NCBI GenBank assembly: GCA_037043455.1
Contig: JAWPHD010000139.1
Location: 496,001-560,000 of the forward strand
Direction: 5' to 3'
DNA: 64,000 bases
DNA from: Cyrtodaria siliqua
Lineage: Eukaryota; Mollusca; Bivalvia; Adapedonta; Hiatellidae
Each line of letters starts with the position of its first letter. Within the stretch, counting starts at the first letter, position 1. Positions 42,238 through 54,609 of the stretch are shown here, in pieces. Below the pieces are notes generated by a model, which saw only the letters and a program-made list of their open reading frames with translations, made no database searches and had not been told where the DNA came from. The position numbers were made by a program, and so were the translations under genes.

Positions 42238-45200
42238 CGACCCCTTAGAGCATCAAGGTGCTATCTGCACTTTTTGAGTTATTGAGATAAATGGATTTTA
42301 AGATTTGAACACTTACAGAAACTTATCTTTACACTTTTAACATTAAAATGTTGTATTATATATTATAAATAGATGTAGATTATCGAAACATGTTTGTTTT
42401 TCTTTGATATATTTATTGAACTATGAGTTATGCCCCCTTTTATCAAATAGCACCTTGATGCATACACAAATCGTTGAATATATTTGTGCATCAAGGTGCT
42501 ATTTGACAAATAGCACCTTGATGCACATACCCTTCTGGCTTTTATAAGTATGTATTTCTCAAATAGACCCTTCTGTGCATATAATAATGTACCCAGTTTA
42601 AGTAAGTATGTGCAAAATGGTATGTTTATATGCTTGTTTTAGTACTTTAACAGTCGTCAACCATTAAAATACTAATAGTAGGCTGCACTTTTTATTTTTT
42701 TAATGCAGTACATAAGGATTAAGTCACAAAGTATTTATTATTTATTTACATGCATTGCATTTTACACAGTCATATATATGTAACTGAATGAAAGATTATT
42801 TAAAAGAAAATGTAATGACGAGAATAATTTTAACTCAAGTATGTTCCATTTTCCCTTGAACGCTGCTGCAGCATTTTACTGTACAATAGCCTATTCATCA
42901 TCAGTGTCATGTCTGCTTTCGGATACATATGGCAATGTAAGGTAATCCGTTTGATGTTGGTATGCCTTCGTTTGAGTGGAATTCTTCGATATATGCCCCA
43001 TTTTGCATATAGAGACATTAGATCTGCCTTCTTATCTTTCGATATTTCATAATTTGGTATGTTTCTGTGTGGAAAGGTCCTAATTCACTTGGTACATTTG
43101 GTAATTGATTGTTTGACCTGGTACTTGATGAAACTTTGACTTCATGAAACCTTTTCATTAGATGTTTTATTTACAAATACACTTTCTGGAGATGCTTTGA
43201 CGACCTTCATGTTGTATTTACTATGCCATAATTATGTTTGTTTCTTTTAGAACTAATGTTCCCCACCTTTTATCTTTATAATGTGCTAAATTTATATGCA
43301 AGGTTTGGCAAAAGTCTGCTAAATCTGGTTTAATGTCAAACACATAATTAGGAATCTCACTTGAATATCTTTGTTTGTTTTTTCAATACATTCGCTGCCT
43401 CTAATGGTATACAATTCAATTCAGTATTGTATTTGGCATACATTTACATGTTTATTGCCTAAACCGGGTGAAATACAATGCAACATATTTTAGAGAAGAG
43501 TGCAAACAAATCTATTTCATTCAGAAAATGAATACATATATTACAGAGGACTAGTTATAGTTAGTACTTTCAATCAATGGCGTTTTATCACATTTCATCA
43601 CCATTTTTATCACATTTCATCACCGTTCTCAATACTGTGTTCAAAGATCATTTATTTTTATGGACTTTCAGGAATAATACATAGATACTCTGATTACCAT
43701 CGGTATTCAGTCAGCACACTTGCTTTACATTGCCTCTTCCTTGTAATTGATTCAACTTCTCGTACAAATCATGCTATTCTGTCCTCTAGTCCCATCATCT
43801 TGTAAAACAATAGATAATGTTCAGTGTTTTCTAGCAAGTGCTGAGCTTTGGATAGGTAAAGCATTTCTGTAGGTAGATCTTTTGACAATTGACACTGAAC
43901 TGCGAAAAAGCCGTCTTAATCAGCTAAGACTAGGACACGTTTGAAATAGTGCATTGCAAGCTAGCAAGTTATCAAGTCGCATGATGTTATAGTTCCTGAT
44001 GAGTGGCTTTAATTCACACATTGGTTTGCTTTTCATCGTAGCAGGTTTTAAATTGTTAGAGTGTATTTTTGGTATGCTAGTTGATGTCGGCTTGACTTTT
44101 GACTTTTAGTAACTTGTTTCTTGCTAAGTTTTTTTCTTTCTAGTACTGACTTGTATGTACATGTAGGGTGAACACTCTCTTTAACTTTCCTTCCTTCTTT
44201 CAAGATGTTTGTTTATCATTGCAATTTATCAGTTGAGCAACTGGATATATTTGAATCAGATTGATTAAAATCTTCTTTTGACTATTGGTAATTGTTATCA
44301 CTTGTCACAATCATCAATATTTGCTTCAAATGACTGAATCACTTAATGTAATCCACGATTCCTTCTCGCATATGCCTCCAATGCTTCATTCGCACTATCA
44401 CTAGTGTCTTTGTCAACTAAACCTGTTGGCAAATCTCCTCCATGAAGGCAGTACTCTTTGTTTTCATTCAAAATTGTTCTGTTTTTGAATATATCATTCT
44501 GCAAACTATCTGACCAGTTTGGCATCTCATCGTCTTAAACCTGCATGCAGTATTTTACAAAAAGATCTTAACCAACTTAAATAATAGTATTCACTATAAT
44601 ATCTGTAGAATGTAAATTATTTTAAATTTGTTACTTTTAAAACAATACAGAGATCAACCTATTACACAATATATTTTAAAATATTACCTTGAATATTATG
44701 TATTATAAAAGAAAATGTATTTTTTTAGTAATCTAGTAATAATGATGATATAATATTACTTACCATTGAATTGCAGCTGTCCATTTCTGACTCAGTTTCT
44801 ATAAGCCCACATTTGCATAAACCACTGAGAGAGAGTTATAGTCATGTTCGCACCCAATTATTAGACTTGTGATGATTGTCAATCAAGATATATATGACAT
44901 TTTTAATAATCGCCATACTTTGTAAAATGCCACATTTAATCAGTTTTTAATGTATGTTTAGTATTAATATGTTAAAGCACATTCCCCGGCCCCAATTAAT
45001 GTGTAAACTGAAATCTTACAAATAGGTGGAGCTATTTGAACTAAACTACATTTAAGTATTTTTCAGAAATACGCATATTTATCAGATGCATCAAGGTGCT
45101 ATTTGGCAAATAGAACCTTGATGCATGCGAACAATGCAAATAGCACCTTTATGCATGGAGTTTGTGTAACATATGCAGATATGACTTTGATGAATTTCTT

Positions 45201-45335
45201 ATTACATATGCTAATTGGTGGAATATAATGCCAATTATTTTTTTCAAACAAGATATGACTATTTCCAATTGATTTATTACAAAAAGTCAAAATCGACCAA
45301 AAGTGCAGATAGCACCTTGATGCTCTAAGGGGTCG
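42238..45335. mobile_element. 3.1-kb DNA transposon with perfect 37-bp TIRs
   Basis: Begins CGACCCCTTAGAGCATCAAG and ends with the exact complement, identical over 37 bp. It is flanked by ATAG on both sides (42234-42237 and 45336-45339). Removing the element and one ATAG restores an uninterrupted 57-bp unit, so a 4-bp target duplication is well supported. Subterminal copies of gcatcaaggtgctatttg occur in both orientations at 42444-42524 and 45088-45154, likely transposase-binding sites. The interior (3,098 bp in all) has only short broken frames, for example minus-strand KRRHTNIKRITLHCHMY near 42950 and YCLHGGDLPTGLVDKDTSD near 44420. I could not assign a superfamily. Confidence 0.93.
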
Positions 45336-45339
45336 ATAG

Positions 45340-45905
45340 GACCGTACAAAGAACTGGTCATACAGTTGGGAGTACCTTAATGGAAGAGAACATAGGACCA
45401 TGCGAAGAACTGGTCATACAATCTGGGAGTGCCTTAATAGGGGAGAACCTAGGACCGTACAAAGATCTGGTCACGCAATTGGGAGTGCATTAATAGGAGA
45501 GAACTTAGGACCGTGCAAAGAACTGGCAATACAATTGGGGAGTGCCTTAATAGGAGAGAACATAGGACCGTACAAAGAACCGGTCATACAATCTGGGAGT
45601 GCCTTAATAGGAGAGAACATAGGACTGTAAACAATGCTGGTCATACAACCTGGGAGTGCCTTAATAGGAGAGAAAATAGGACCGTACAAAGAACTGGTCA
45701 TACAATCTTGGAGTGCCTTAATAGGGGATAACGTAGGAACGTGCAAAGAACTGGTCTTACAATCTGAGAGTGCCTTAATAGGAGAGAACAAAGGACCGCA
45801 CAAATAGCTGGTCATACAATCTGGGAGTGACTTAATAGGAGAGAACATAAGACCGTGCTTAGAACTGGTCATACAATCTGGAAGTGCCTTAATAAGAGAT
45901 CACAT
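45340..45905. repeat. 57-bp minisatellite, about 10 units after the transposon
   Basis: Same unit and phase as 38260-42237. The array continues directly from the target site and decays after about 45900 (agtgcagtttaactaatcat). Confidence 0.95.
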
Positions 45906-45909
45906 AGGA

Positions 45910-46430
45910 TAGTGCAGTTTAACTAATCATACAATTTGCGATTAATTTGATTGAATGACTTCAGGATGTGAGTGAAATGTATAAACACATGGAGACGACA
46001 GATGCCACTTACCTTTTCAAATAAAAAACTATTACAGTGGTATTATAGAAGAAAAAATGAAATGTATAACTTTACAAATTTTGAACGAGACAACTTCTAT
46101 TGAAATATATTTCGATGTAAAACTGAAGTGTGCAATTACGTTTAATTTAAATCTTAATATGACACTTTTGTAATGTGTATGATTGATATTGTACTATACT
46201 ACGGCTAACACTCCTTGAAGAAATCAAGTAAATGTATTTTTGGACAGGAATTGTGACGCACTCACCCATTTTAAAAATTCAGACAACACATATTGCTCGA
46301 CAGCGTTTTGCTGATAAAAATGAGATTACCTTTAGACTGCAAATCAGTCAAGATACTGTTAAAACGCATTATTCGAAAAATCTTCCATAAAGATGATCGT
46401 GGTTATTTTTAAATTCAAAATGACGTTACA
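45910..46430. other. Intergenic/intronic AT-rich sequence
   Basis: No feature recognised. Confidence 0.45.
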
Positions 46431-46437
46431 TACGTAC

Positions 46438-46593
46438 TTCGACAGCCACCAACGCAGTCAAGGTTCCCTGTACACTGACACATAGTAACATTGCGACTGT
46501 TGCCATGAACTTCTAAAGATGTAGATCCATCTTTGGTGCAGCCCATCGCAACACTAAGTGGACATGATAATCCCGGTGATGGGGTGCACATAT
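46438..46593 (-). CDS. Cysteine-rich extracellular-type exon, phase 1-1
   Basis: On the minus strand the exon is 156 bp between a tatgtttcag acceptor and a GTACGT donor. Both introns would be phase 1, the usual arrangement for shuffled extracellular modules. It encodes about 52 residues: MCTPSPGLSCPLSVAMGCTK, DGSTSLEVHGNSRNVT, then CQCTGNLDCVGGCRS. Eight cysteines, an N-glycosylation sequon (NVT) and no stop suggest a disulphide-rich secreted domain. I do not recognise the family and found no flanking exon. Confidence 0.5.
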
Positions 46594-46689
46594 CTGAAAC
46601 ATACAAACGCAAACACATTAACTACCAAATCCTTTCTGACTTTTGTGAGGAATCAAAGGGTAGACTTCATGAGGGGATACAATTAAGTT

Positions 46690-47577
46690 CTGCCCATAAG
46701 CATGAACCTCATAACATGTGTATCACTTTTACATTACGTGTTGACATAGAGATTCAGTTGATGGTGTTGCATACTTTATTCCAGTTTGTGTTCGACACAA
46801 GCATTATACCCTCCAGCTGGAGAAAAGCCGTTATATGCACCATATTAAAGGACGCACACTCAGACCGCCGCATTCCGTTAAATTATAGACGTATTAGTCT
46901 TCTTTCATGTATAAGTAAACTATATAGTTCCTTTATTAACAAGCGTCTCTCTACGTTTCTTGAGGAAAGTGATATACTCGTAGAAGAACAGAAAGGGTTC
47001 CGAAAAAAACAGGTCATGCGAAGATCATATTTTTACTTTAAAAAGCGTTTTACGTACTAATGAGTCTGTGTTCGCAGCATTCATAGATTTAAAGAAGGCA
47101 TTTTACTTTGTAGACAGGGATATGTTGCTTTACAAACTACTATTAAACAAAGTTGATGGGACTTTAGCTGTACAACTCCGTCAAAAGCATATATACCAGT
47201 TCAGAATCCTGTATACGTGTAAATAAAAATTACTGAGTGGTTTGATTGCACAACGGGAGTGAAACAAGGGAGAGATAACTGGCCTTGACCTTGGTGTTCA
47301 CTAAATGACCTCAAACTTTCAATCTTATTATACGCTGATGATATTGTGTTGCTAGCTTCCTCAGAATATGATTTACTGAGCATGCTAAATACACTGCAAA
47401 ACTGGTGTAGGCGATGGAGAGTACTTATAAATACTGACAAGTCAAAATGCGTTCATTTTAGAAAAACACGTCATGCAAGGAGTAATTTCGTGTTTAAAGT
47501 GGAAAATAACACATAAGAAACCGTGAAACAATACCAATATCTAGGTGTAATATTCCACGAAAAACTTTCTGTTTTTT
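46690..47577 (+). pseudogene. Decayed LINE reverse transcriptase (plus strand)
   Basis: Frames read FDTSIIPSSWRKAVICTILK, then NYRRISLLSCISKLYSSFIN and EEQKGFRKK. A frameshift near 47015 leads to AAFIDLKKAFYFVDRDML, then TTGVKQGRDNW, LLYADDIVLLAS, LINTDKSKCVHFRK and YQYLGVIF. These are ordered RT motifs: thumb and fingers, the first catalytic D in FIDLKKAF, the template-grip GVKQG and the YADD box. Several frameshifts and stops, no endonuclease upstream and no 3' end: a truncated relic. It abuts an A-run at 47578-47591. Confidence 0.88.
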
Positions 47578-47599
47578 AAAAAAAAAAAAAATTTACCCA

Positions 47600-50010
47600 A
47601 TTATTTTTATTTGGATATATCTCAGCATCCACTATCATCATATTGTAAACATGGTGTATATATATACTTATTTTCATTAAAGTTCAATATTTTCAACCAA
47701 TACGTAATTATTTTAATATATCTCTGCGTTACAAGACTCGTTCATCCTAATTCGCCTTAAATAAAATCGTTTTGTGTTGATCGTTTTACCTGTAATACTC
47801 GTTTGCAAAATTGTGTATGCACTCGATCTATATTTAATGCTGTTACAAATCCCCAAACCTCAGAGCCATAATTTAGAATAGGAACAATAGGTTTTTCGAA
47901 CAAATCAAGTTTGTGCTGTACAGTGATATCTGTAAATTTGTATAGATATCTATTTAGTTTAAATATTGCTTTTTGAGCCTGACCAGCTAATGTACATTGT
48001 GTTTCATGGAAAGATCAACCTTGAGTAAAAACAATTCCCAGATATGAAAAAGATTTTACAATTTCTATTAAATTATCATCATAGGTGAATCGAACATCTC
48101 CAGCTAATGGACCAGCCTTCCTAAAAACCATAACCTTTGTTTTCAATACATTTACTTTTAATTTCCAGCGCTTACAGTAATCAAGAAGAATGTCAAATCC
48201 TTTCTGTAAACCCTGTGCATTTCCTGAAAGAATCACAATATCATCAGCATATAACACAATATAAATTTTGATTCATATCGACGTCAATGCCATCAAAGCC
48301 TTTCAAGATAAATTCTTCTTCTATGTCATTTATAAACATTGGAAAAAGTAATGGGGACAAGCATTCACCTTGACGTACTCCTAAAACACATGTAAAGTTT
48401 TCACTGAGCTTATTTGAAAGCTTCACTCGTGATTTTATACATTTATACATAGACTTGATAATATCTAAAATTTTACCCCTAATACCTAGTTTGATTAATT
48501 TCATCCATAAATTGTCTCTTACTACATAGTCAAAAGCCTTTGTAATATCAATAAAACCACAATACAACTTTTTGCCCGCATTTATTATAAGAGTAATAAT
48601 CCCATGCACAACAAAAACATTATTTACAGTGCTCATATTTTTCCTCAAACCGGCCTGTGCTTCAATATAAACATTGTAACTTTTCGACCAATCATTTAAT
48701 CGATTGTTCAGCACACGAGTAAATAATTTCCCTAAGGTACTTAACAAAGTAATACCTTTCTAATTCTCAGGATTAGTAAGACTACTTTTTTTGTGTAATG
48801 GTATTATGTAACCTTCTGAACATATTTCCGGAAAATATCCGGTTTCAAAATTTTTGTTAAACAATGGTAAAAGTATAGGAATAAATGTTTGTTTACCGTG
48901 TACAAAGAATTCATTTAATAATGCATCCGGTCCAGATCTACCACCATTTTTAAGTTGGGAAATTGCTTTCAGTACATCTGTATGACTTATTTCAATATTC
49001 AGCTCTTCAAAAATAATTTGGAATTCGTTATTAACATACTTTTCATTAAAGTCTATTATATCATCATCTGGCGTAAAATATGGATCGCTTGGATTATTGA
49101 TACATTTAAAATATTGTTCAAATACAGATATACTAACATTAGGCGTTTTAATGCCGGTTAATTCTTTTAACATCTTCCAGTACAACTTTGTATTTTTAAA
49201 ACGACTTTTCTCTAATCTGTTTGTTACTTCAGAATCGTAAGTGATTCTACATTTTCTAGTTATATTTTTATACTCAGATCTTGACCTTACTAAATTTAAC
49301 CTGTTAACATCATCTCTGCACTCCCTGTATTTATTTAGACTGCTCATAAAACATCTCCTTTTCTCATCGCAATCACCATTAAACCATGGGTTAGCTATTC
49401 TATTATTAAATGTTTGGTTTGTATCATTGCGAGATAGTGTCGTCTTAAATAAAGGATCAGCAACGCTTTCAATAACATTTACAAATTCGTTAACTACAGT
49501 ATAAATATCGTTTTCATTGACGCTATTATTTATATTCACCTTTAGTGCATTCAACTGGGATACAACATGGTCTGAATCCAGGGATGTTACAAAATCATCT
49601 ATAGATTCACTATTCCATACATATTTGCTATCTAAAAAATTACAATCCGTTTCAGAACTTATATCTTTATTTTCAATATTTTCATCATTATAAGAATCAA
49701 CTTCACTTTCTAAAACAAATTTAATAATACAATGATCTGTTAAAATATTCGGATCTTCAACAACGAAGCTGGAGATTTTATAGAAAATAGATTCAGAAAC
49801 TAATACATAATCAACCAAACTACTGCCTCTACTTCCAACAAAAGTATATTTTCCAATCCCTGCATCATCACCAACGCGTCCATTTAATATTCGAAGCCCC
49901 GTCTGCTTACATAAATCAAGAAATATTGTGCCATTACTATTTAAATGCCCAATATCTTGTGAATATCTCGTGTGAATAATGTATATATGACTGGTATCTG
50001 GAACTGTTAT
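47600..50010 (-). pseudogene. 5'-truncated LINE ORF2, endonuclease end plus RT (minus strand)
   Basis: From 50010 downward: RILNGRVGDDAGIGKYTFVG, SLVDYVLVSES and LTDHCIIKF (end of an AP-type endonuclease). Then KNGGRSGPDALLNEFF, IIPLHKKSS, a TAG at 48757 in place of the Y in NYRGITLLS, GFIDITKAFD and GVRQGECLSPLLF. A frameshift near 48250 leads to MLYADDIVILSG, LKVNVLKTKVMVFRK and YLGIVF. The C-terminal part (NYGSEVWGF, HTQFCKRVLQV) is near 47760-47870. A 352-codon frame survives (48760-49818). One nonsense codon, one or more frameshifts and missing 5' half: inactive. LINE clade not assigned. Confidence 0.92.
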
Positions 50011-50014
50011 TTAG

Positions 50015-51950
50015 AGTGTCCACGGGCATTTAGCTGACCATTACTGACGATTACAATCACAGTTGGGGTTCTCAATGTCTTAAATGTTGGCCAATCATAG
50101 AGTCAGTTACTCCCTTTTATTTCAATCAGCCAATCACAATTAACGAAAGAAATAATACATGGTACAATCCTAAATTTTCATTATGCTTACTTTATTGTAT
50201 TATTTTATTAGGCGACATAACATTTCAACTATGATTTACGACGAATACTGATTTGACTTATAATTAAAGAGGCAATTTATAACAAGCTGAAATTACTTTC
50301 CCTTTCAATGCATGTTATTTGTATGATGGGAGTTAATACAATGTGCACTGGTCAAAATAAGTATAGGAGCAGACGAAAACTATCTGGTATTCTCAGAAAC
50401 AACATTATTTAATAGTTTAAAACTATAAGGCGTATAACACATTATTAATTTAGTCTATTTTACTTCTTGTACTTTTTTATGTATTGTAACTGTATGATTT
50501 TCTAGACGAAAACTATTGTGTATATAGCATTACAGTCTAATTAAAGCAGGGTCCCAATGATCAGTACATGAAAAATGCTTATTAATAAATGCAGACAATT
50601 CTCAAGTTTTTGCGTCTCTGTGATCGGCACCTAGACGTTTCGGCATCAAACCATTTCGGCATCTATTTTAATTTTTACCCTAAACGTTTCGGCATCCATT
50701 TATATATTAGTATTATAATGAAGTAAAGAAATTAAATAGTTTCTATAAGATCACTTGTAATTCATTTAAAATGCAAAGTTGATTGCCTTAACGGCAACTC
50801 CGAAGCGGTTTTGAGGCTGAATACAACATAAATAGGGCCCATATGATAATCACTTGTAAAATTTAAGTAAATATGACTTTTATATTATATTGTAGCATGG
50901 TCACTGAAATTCCTTTTGTAATAGCTCAGGTGTAAATCGTTTAATTGAAAATACTTGAACATGTATAATAATGTATACCTAAGACCAAATAAAAACTTAT
51001 CTGTATTCATACAGTATCTTTTAATTCTTCACTTTACCTTCCTGTCATCTCCATTTCGACGACTACAGGTATGTGACTTGAACAAAGCCTCAACAAACTA
51101 ACCCATTATTAAAAATCATTTACATATAACGCATGCTTTATACTTTTCATGTTTATATAATTATCTCTCAATGACAACAATATTTGCACATTTCGAAATA
51201 TTATATTTCATGTTGGAAACACGGCACTCTTGATTTTCTTTATTTAAATGCGCGGCCTCCCGTCAGTTTCTTTCTTTTATAAGATCAATTAAATTCGTGC
51301 TTTTGTGAATATTCCTTGTTGTTCGTGTGTTTTAAATTAGTGAATTCGCAGTTCATAGTATGTACTATAATGTATATATCGGCGTATTAATGCATTTAAA
51401 GGGGGGTACATCAGGATTTTTCTAGAAATATCTTAAATTATAAAAAAAAAATCAATTCATGATAAAACACTTATATCAATCAAAATACAGGGCAGCCATT
51501 TCTTAGGCTATGTGCCGGAGATTGCCGGCTTTTCTCCTGCATTACCGGCTTACCGGCTTTACAGTTGAAATTACCGTCAAAATGATAACCTTCGGGCAAA
51601 ATCACTTATTTTCAAGGTGTTTTTTATTGACCAGCTGGTTCTGTGTTGATGACTTCCACAATATCATAAAGACACAGAAAAACTGAGCGTTAATTGGTTG
51701 TTATCAATATTCTGAGTTCTCCATGTGATACCAATTAGCAATAGTAGCGCGTGACCACAGTATCCATCATCATCAGAGCAGATTAGAAAACGGTCATTGT
51801 GCTAACTTTCTTCAACAAATATGAAAACAATTATATAATGCCATATAATACACGATCTGACAAATAAACTTATAATACAAATATGTTTCATAATCATGTT
51901 ATGGTAGTTTCCACAATTTTACCGACTGCGTAACTACAGGAATGAATGTA
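50015..51950. other. AT-rich intergenic sequence with a short acgtttcggcatc repeat
   Basis: At 50634-50690 the words acgtttcggcatc and catttcggcatc recur three times, possibly a transposon end. Around 51500-51560 there is a ccggct-rich patch. No gene supported. Confidence 0.4.
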
Positions 51951-51956
51951 ACTACA

Positions 51957-52165
51957 GTAACGTGCTCTATTAACGCATCGTAACGTGCTCTATTAACGCA
52001 TCGTAACGTGCTCTATTAACGCATCGTAACGTGCTCTATTAACGCATCGTAACGTGCTCTATTAACAAATCGTAACGTGCTCTATTAACAAATCGTAACG
52101 TGCTCTATTAATGCATCGTAACGTGATCTATTAACGCATCATAACGTGCTCTATTAACGCATCAG
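51957..52165 (+). repeat. 23-bp minisatellite, about 9 units
   Basis: Unit gtaacgtgctctattaacgc plus atc, repeated with a strict 23-bp period. Variants aacaaatc and aatgcatc occur in the middle. Confidence 0.96.
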
Positions 52166-52169
52166 CGTA

Positions 52170-54460
52170 GCTAATATAAGGCCATATATAGGCCCGGGCA
52201 TATACATAAATTTGAAAAATAAAAAAATGGGAAGTCCAAAAATGCAATAAAACTGAAGTCGGAGGGGAAGTTTAAGGTTCAACATGTGTTTCTTATTTTA
52301 TTTAACGGTGTAGGTATTTCAACTTTGTGAAATGTTAATTATCAAATTTGTCAAACAATTCTTTTCAAATAGCACACAAGTTTTCTTTCATTTATACGCC
52401 AAAACGCATCATTACATTGTTAAGTTCTAAAAAAAGAAACGCCGCCAAAACCCACCATTACATAGCTAAGTTCTTAAAAAAAATACGCCGTGGGAGCATG
52501 CCCGGACCCCCTATTTTGTCTGGCCTATATACGCCCCTGAAACGTTCCAGGTAACTAGTACATTGTTTTATTTTATTTATCGCTACAAATAGATGTATTA
52601 ATATGTATAAGTATATTAATGAAAGAAACTTTTGAAAGTTTTTATTTTAATAGAGCTCAGAATGAAACTGATTTAAAGTATTATCAGCAAAATAAATAAA
52701 TTATTTTGATTCTTATTTTGGTTATACTAGATCTACGTATCAATCGTAAAATAATGTATATGTAGTAACTGAAGGCGCGCGTTCTTACTTTTTTAGTTGA
52801 AACTGGGATGAAAATTGAAATATAGGGCCTTGGTTGAAAGTTGCAATGACGGATGTACGCGCGCTAAAAAAAAACCAGGCTGTGTCATGATTTTATTAAT
52901 GAAGCCCTGAAAATATAATGTTCGAACCGTATTGTTCAGGTTTAAACTTTGAATACACCATATAGATAGGACGCAATCGGACGCAAAATGCTGAAATTAA
53001 CCCTGGTGCGTAACCTAGGATAGCACGTATTACTGTGCAGAATCAATTTCGTTAGGCTCATTCATTATATTTAGGCTCTTCAGCATAGAAAATGTAAGTA
53101 TTTGTCAATTTTAATTCAGACTCCTAGACCCCTTGGAAAAGCCTGATATATCCCTTTAACCAGTTATTCAAGCTTTATTTTCAGCCAGTGTTATTTTGAA
53201 ATCATAACAAAGCATAATTGTATTCAATATTAAACTATGAAAATATGTTTCCCAATATATGACATAATAGCAATGTAACCGGTTATTATGAAAAGTAGCA
53301 CGCTATATATAAAAAGGTATTAGCGCTATGTATATTTAAATCAGCTTGATTCATATTAAAGAGACACAGGCAATCTTGAAAAATTCTGTAAAACTCGCGG
53401 CATCCCGTTTGTGTTTCTTCGTGACTTGCATATTTGCAAACAATTATTAATACTCTTTTTAATATTTCAACGAAGATTGTTTTTGCATATTACTACATTT
53501 GACATTATTGCACCAATAGTATATTTATCCCGTGGTAGTTTAACGAAACTATATTGAAAACTCCAACATGGTATTACCTTTAATTTAAATATATATGCAA
53601 GCAGCTTTAAAGCGAAAATCATATTTGAATGATAAACCGGAGGTTCTTATTTTAATGAAAATATTCAAGATAATGTCAAATAAGTTTTGGTGTACCATTG
53701 TATAACATGTTGAAAACAGTAGACTATGAACAATTCACGTTTTATATGCTAGGAATGGTTGTCGACAACCTGTCAAACGTGCTACTAGTTGATAACTTTT
53801 CCGACTACATGATATTACATGCAACTTGCATCAACAATATATATTCCTGTTAATTGTTTACTCGATTAACATTGCGTATTACCTGCCAGAACAATCGTGA
53901 AAAGTATCAGTGATTTTAAAATGATCTCACAAAAAAACTTTGGAATTATTGTGCTAGTAACTTGTATACACTTTGCGTGCTGCAACTGTCCGTAAAATTC
54001 TGAGACTGTGAAACTTAATTCAACAACGGACGTTCTATAATTAACCGTGTGCTGATTCACAAACTTCGTTTGTCGCGACAGCTATATGTCTTTAAACATT
54101 GTATGTATTTATACATCCGATCTTGTCAACACCCGATATTTATAACCAGAAGTCGATTCGATATAAGATAAATGCCTATGCTATTGTTAATATCTCATTT
54201 CTTTCACTTAATATGAACGACTTATTTTGTTCCCATTTATTTTCCTGCCTTATTTAATGTTCATGTTGTATTGTGCTTGCTCTCTGTATATATGTTACAT
54301 TCTGTTTCATTAGTCTAATCTTCATTAACTTGGAGGAATTAAAGATGATATCTATTTTCTTTTTTAATTCACACGTATCACAAAAACGTTATTGAATTCT
54401 AGCGCATGATTCAGACATTGATGTAAAAATATAATAGGGTTAAAACAACACATTTGGTTA
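52170..54460. other. AT-rich intergenic sequence
   Basis: Two runs at 52380-52490 share catcattacat / ccattacat and agttcttaaaaaaa-like text, a minor local duplication. Otherwise nothing recognised on either strand. Confidence 0.4.
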
Positions 54461-54469
54461 TATTGGGAC

Positions 54470-54605
54470 AGCAACCTCAGATGGAGCTAATATGAAGAAT
54501 GAAGTTACCCCTCAGACATGATGATGGTATGTATCGAACAGAAGCGGGGCAGAGGTTTTAGCTCCAAACCACAACGCCTTATCCACTGAGCCACCGAGGC
54601 CACTT
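54470..54605 (-). repeat. tRNA-like SINE fragment (minus strand)
   Basis: Read on the minus strand, ggcctcggtggctcagtgga followed by taaggcgttgtgg is a tRNA-like box A region, and ctgttcgatac about 45 bp later resembles a box B. There is no matching acceptor stem. Best explained as a SINE head or pseudo-tRNA. Confidence 0.5.
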
Positions 54606-54609
54606 TGTA

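Noticed and set aside
48955..49504. Plus-strand frames of 68 and 87 codons
   Set aside because: Antisense shadows of the minus-strand LINE ORF at 48760-49818.
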